Shown here in pieces: positions 61,501-64,000 of a stretch of DNA of 64,000 nucleotides. The translations under genes and the position numbers were made by a program. The notes beneath the pieces are model-generated. The model made no database searches. It saw nothing but the letters and a program-made list of their open reading frames with translations, and was not told the DNA's origin. The DNA is taken from NCBI GenBank assembly GCA_003117195.1, contig BDSI01000108.1, positions 380,614 to 444,613 on the forward strand, read 5' to 3'. Position 1 is the first letter of the stretch. Each line of letters begins with the position of its first letter. The DNA comes from Eudorina sp. 2006-703-Eu-15. Its lineage: Eukaryota; Chlorophyta; Chlorophyceae; Chlamydomonadales; Volvocaceae.

Positions 61501-64000
61501 AGGCGGGCTCATCGAAAGGGGAGGTCCGCCAGGGGTGTGGGTAAGTCTCCGACTCGATGGCGCGTCTGTACCCGCGGATGTCGCAGCTGCCTTCAGGGTA
61601 TGAGCTGACTCATTGCGTCTTTGCTTGCAGGCGGGCTCATCGAAAGGGAGGTCCGCCAGGGTGTGGGTAAGTCTCCGACTCGATGACCGCGGATGTCCGC
61701 AGCTGCCTTCAGGGTATGAGCTGACTCATTGCGTCTTTGCTTGCAGGCGGGCTCATCGAAAGGGGAGGTCCGCCAGGGGTGGGTAAGTCTCCGACTCGAT
61801 GGCGCGTCTGTACCCGCGGATGTCCGCAGCTGCCTTCAGGGTATGAGCTGACTCATTGCGTCTTTGCTTGCAGGCGGGCTCATCGAAAGGGGAGGTCCGC
61901 CAGGGGTGTGGGTAAGTCTCCGACTCGATGGCCGTCTGTACCGCGGATGTGCGCAGCTGCCTTCAGGGTATGAGCTGACTCATTGCGTCTTTGCTTGCAG
62001 GCGGCTCATCGAAAGGGGAGGTCCGCCAGGGGTGTGGGTAAGTCTCCGACTCGATGGCGCGTCTGTACCCGCGATGTGCGCAGCTGCCTTCAGGGTATGA
62101 GCTGACTCATTGCGTCTTTGCTTGCAGGCGGCTCATCGAAAGGGGAGGTCCGCCAGGGGTGTGGGTAAGTCTCCGACTCGATGGCGCGTCTGTACCGCGG
62201 ATGTCGCAGCTGCCTTCAGGGTATGAGCTGACTCATTGCGTCTTTGCTTGCAGGCGGGCTCATCGAAGGGGAGGTCCGCCAGGGGTGTGGGTAAGTCTCC
62301 GACTCGATGGCGCGTCTGTACCGCGGATGTCGCAGCTGCCTTCAGGGTATGAGCTGACTCATTGCGTCTTTGCTTGCAGGCGGGCTCATCGAAAGGGGAG
62401 GTCCGCCAGGGGTGTGGGTAAGTCTCCGACTCGATGGCGCGTCTGTACCCGCGGATGTCGCAGCTGCCTTCAGGGTATGAGCTGACTCATTGCGTCTTTG
62501 CTTGCAGGCGGGCTCATCGAAAGGGGAGGTCCGCCAGGGGTGTGGGTAAGTCTCCGACTCGATGGCGCGTCTGTACCCGCGGATGTGCGCAGCTGCCTTC
62601 AGGGGTATGAGCTGACTCATTGCGTCTTTGCTTGCAGGCGGCTCATCGAAAGGGGAGGTCCGCCAGGGGTGTGGGTAAGTCTCCGACTCGATGGCGCGTC
62701 TGTACCCGCGGATGTCCGCAGCTGCCTTCAGGGTATGAGCTGACTCATTGCGTCTTTGCTTGCAGGCGGGCTCATCGAAAGGGGGTCCGCCAGGGGTGTG
62801 GGTAAGTCTCCGACTCGATGGCGCGTCTGTACCCGCGGATGTGCGCAGCTGCCTTCAGGGTATGAGCTGACTCATTGCGTCTTTGCTTGCAGGCGGGCTC
62901 ATCGAAAGGGGAGGTCCGCCAGGGGTGTGGGTAAGTCTCCGACTCGATGGCGCGTCTGTACCGCGGATGTGCGCAGCTGCCTTCAGGGTATGAGCTGACT
63001 CATTGCGTCTTTGCTTGCAGGCGGGCTCATCGAAAGGGAGGTCCGCCAGGGGTGTGGGTAAGTCTCCGACTCGATGGCGCGTCTGTACCGCGATGTGCGC
63101 AGCTGCCTTCAGGGTATGAGCTGACTCATTGCGTCTTTGCTTGCAGGCGGGCTCATCGAAAGGGGAGGTCCGCCAGGGGTGTGGGTAAGTCTCCGACTCG
63201 ATGGCGTCTGTACCGCGGATGTCGCAGCTGCCTTCAGGGTATGAGCTGACTCATTGCGTCTTTGCTTGCAGGCGGGCTCATCGAAAGGGGAGGTCCGCCA
63301 GGGGTGTGGGTAAGTCTCCGACTCGATGGCGCGTGTACCGCGATGTGCGCAGCTGCCTTCAGGGTATGAGCTGACTCATTGCGTCTTTGCTTGCAGGCGG
63401 GCTCATCGAAAGGGGAGGTCCGCCAGGGGTGTGGGTAAGTCTCCGACTCGATGGCGCGTCTGTACCCGCGGATGTGCGCAGCTGCCTTCAGGGTATGAGC
63501 TGACTCATTGCGTCTTTGCTTGCAGGCGGGCTCATCGAAAGGGGAGGTCCGCCAGGGGTGTGGGTAAGTCTCCGACTCGATGGCGCGTCTGTACCCGCGG
63601 ATGTGCGCAGCTGCCTTCAGGGTATGAGCTGACTCATTGCGTCTTTGCTTGCAGGCGGGCTCATCGAAAGGGGAGGTCCGCCAGGGGTGTGGGTAAGTCT
63701 CCACTCGATGACCCGCGCGCAGCTGCGGGTATGAGCTGACTCATTGCGTCTTGCTTGCAGGCGGGCTCATCGAAAGGGGAGGTCCGCCAGGGGTGTGGGT
63801 AAGTCTCCGACTCGATGGCGCGTCTGTACCCGCGGATGTCGCAGCTGCCTCAGGGTATGAGCTGACTCATTGCGTCTTTGCTTGCAGGCGGGCTCATCGA
63901 AAGGGGAGGTCCGCCAGGGGTGTGGGTAAGTCTCCGACTCGATGGCGCGTCTGTACCCGCGGATGTGCGCAGCTGCCTTCAGGGTATGAGCTGACTCATT
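49551..64000 (+). repeat. 129-bp satellite array, inverted copy, splice-signal strand plus, runs off the edge
   Basis: The same unit as 13104-32499, reverse-complemented, repeats about 112 times to the window end. Here the GTAAGT, CTGAC and TTTGCTTGCAG signals lie on the plus strand. The inner units (49.55-51.4 kb) are mixed variants, including TCTAAATGGG and GTCTCGCATTGC forms; most of 51.4-60 kb is uniform. Clusters of deletions occur at 52710-52850, 59320-59345, 60600-61080 and 61440-63720. A few units lose the AG acceptor (50215, 52755, 60890). The order of variants does not mirror the left array. Confidence 0.97.

Noticed and set aside
13104..64000. CRISPR array
   Set aside because: There are no unique spacers; the whole 129-bp unit repeats, and the surrounding genes have introns, so the DNA is eukaryotic.

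Overview
The window looks like nuclear DNA of a green alga of the Chlamydomonas/Volvox group. The genes are GC-rich and broken by short GT-AG introns. CTGAC branch-point-like motifs and a TGTAA poly(A)-type signal are present, as are polystyrene-like Ala/Gly/Gln runs typical of such proteins and abundant simple repeats. This assignment is inferred from style and protein content; no marker gene fixes the species.

Region 1 (1-11.4 kb) is one large plus-strand gene of eight visible exons, open at the left edge. It encodes a polycystin (PKD/TRP-type) cation channel with a long extracellular part made of five Ig-like/HYR-type repeats, then a polycystin (TOP) domain, five transmembrane segments and a long Gln/Ser-rich tail. 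A 1.7-kb gap with a short retroelement remnant follows.

Region 2 (13.1-32.5 kb) and region 4 (49.55 kb to the right edge) are two arrays of one 129-bp satellite, about 150 and at least 112 units, in opposite orientation. On the strand pointing outward from the centre, almost every unit I inspected carries a 5' splice site, a CTGAC branch motif and a 3' splice site. These would define a 38-nt mini-exon and a 91-nt intron. Joined mini-exons are open in all three frames. This is the strongest candidate in the window for something undescribed.

Region 3 (32.8-49.5 kb) lies between the arrays. It is an inverted repeat with arms of 5.9 kb (left) and 6.3 kb (right) around a 4.56-kb spacer. Each arm carries a divergent gene pair. 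One is a 438-residue coiled-coil protein that is intact in the left arm and frameshifted in the right. The other is an IGPS-like TIM-barrel protein of 359 residues, intact across the right arm and spacer and reduced to a broken exon 1 in the left arm. Thus one full copy of each gene survives, on opposite sides. The arms also differ by a roughly 300-bp deletion and a retroelement insertion with a 9-bp target-site duplication. These argue for a real, aged duplication rather than a simple fold-back assembly artefact, although the right-hand array contains many small indels that look like poor consensus sequence.
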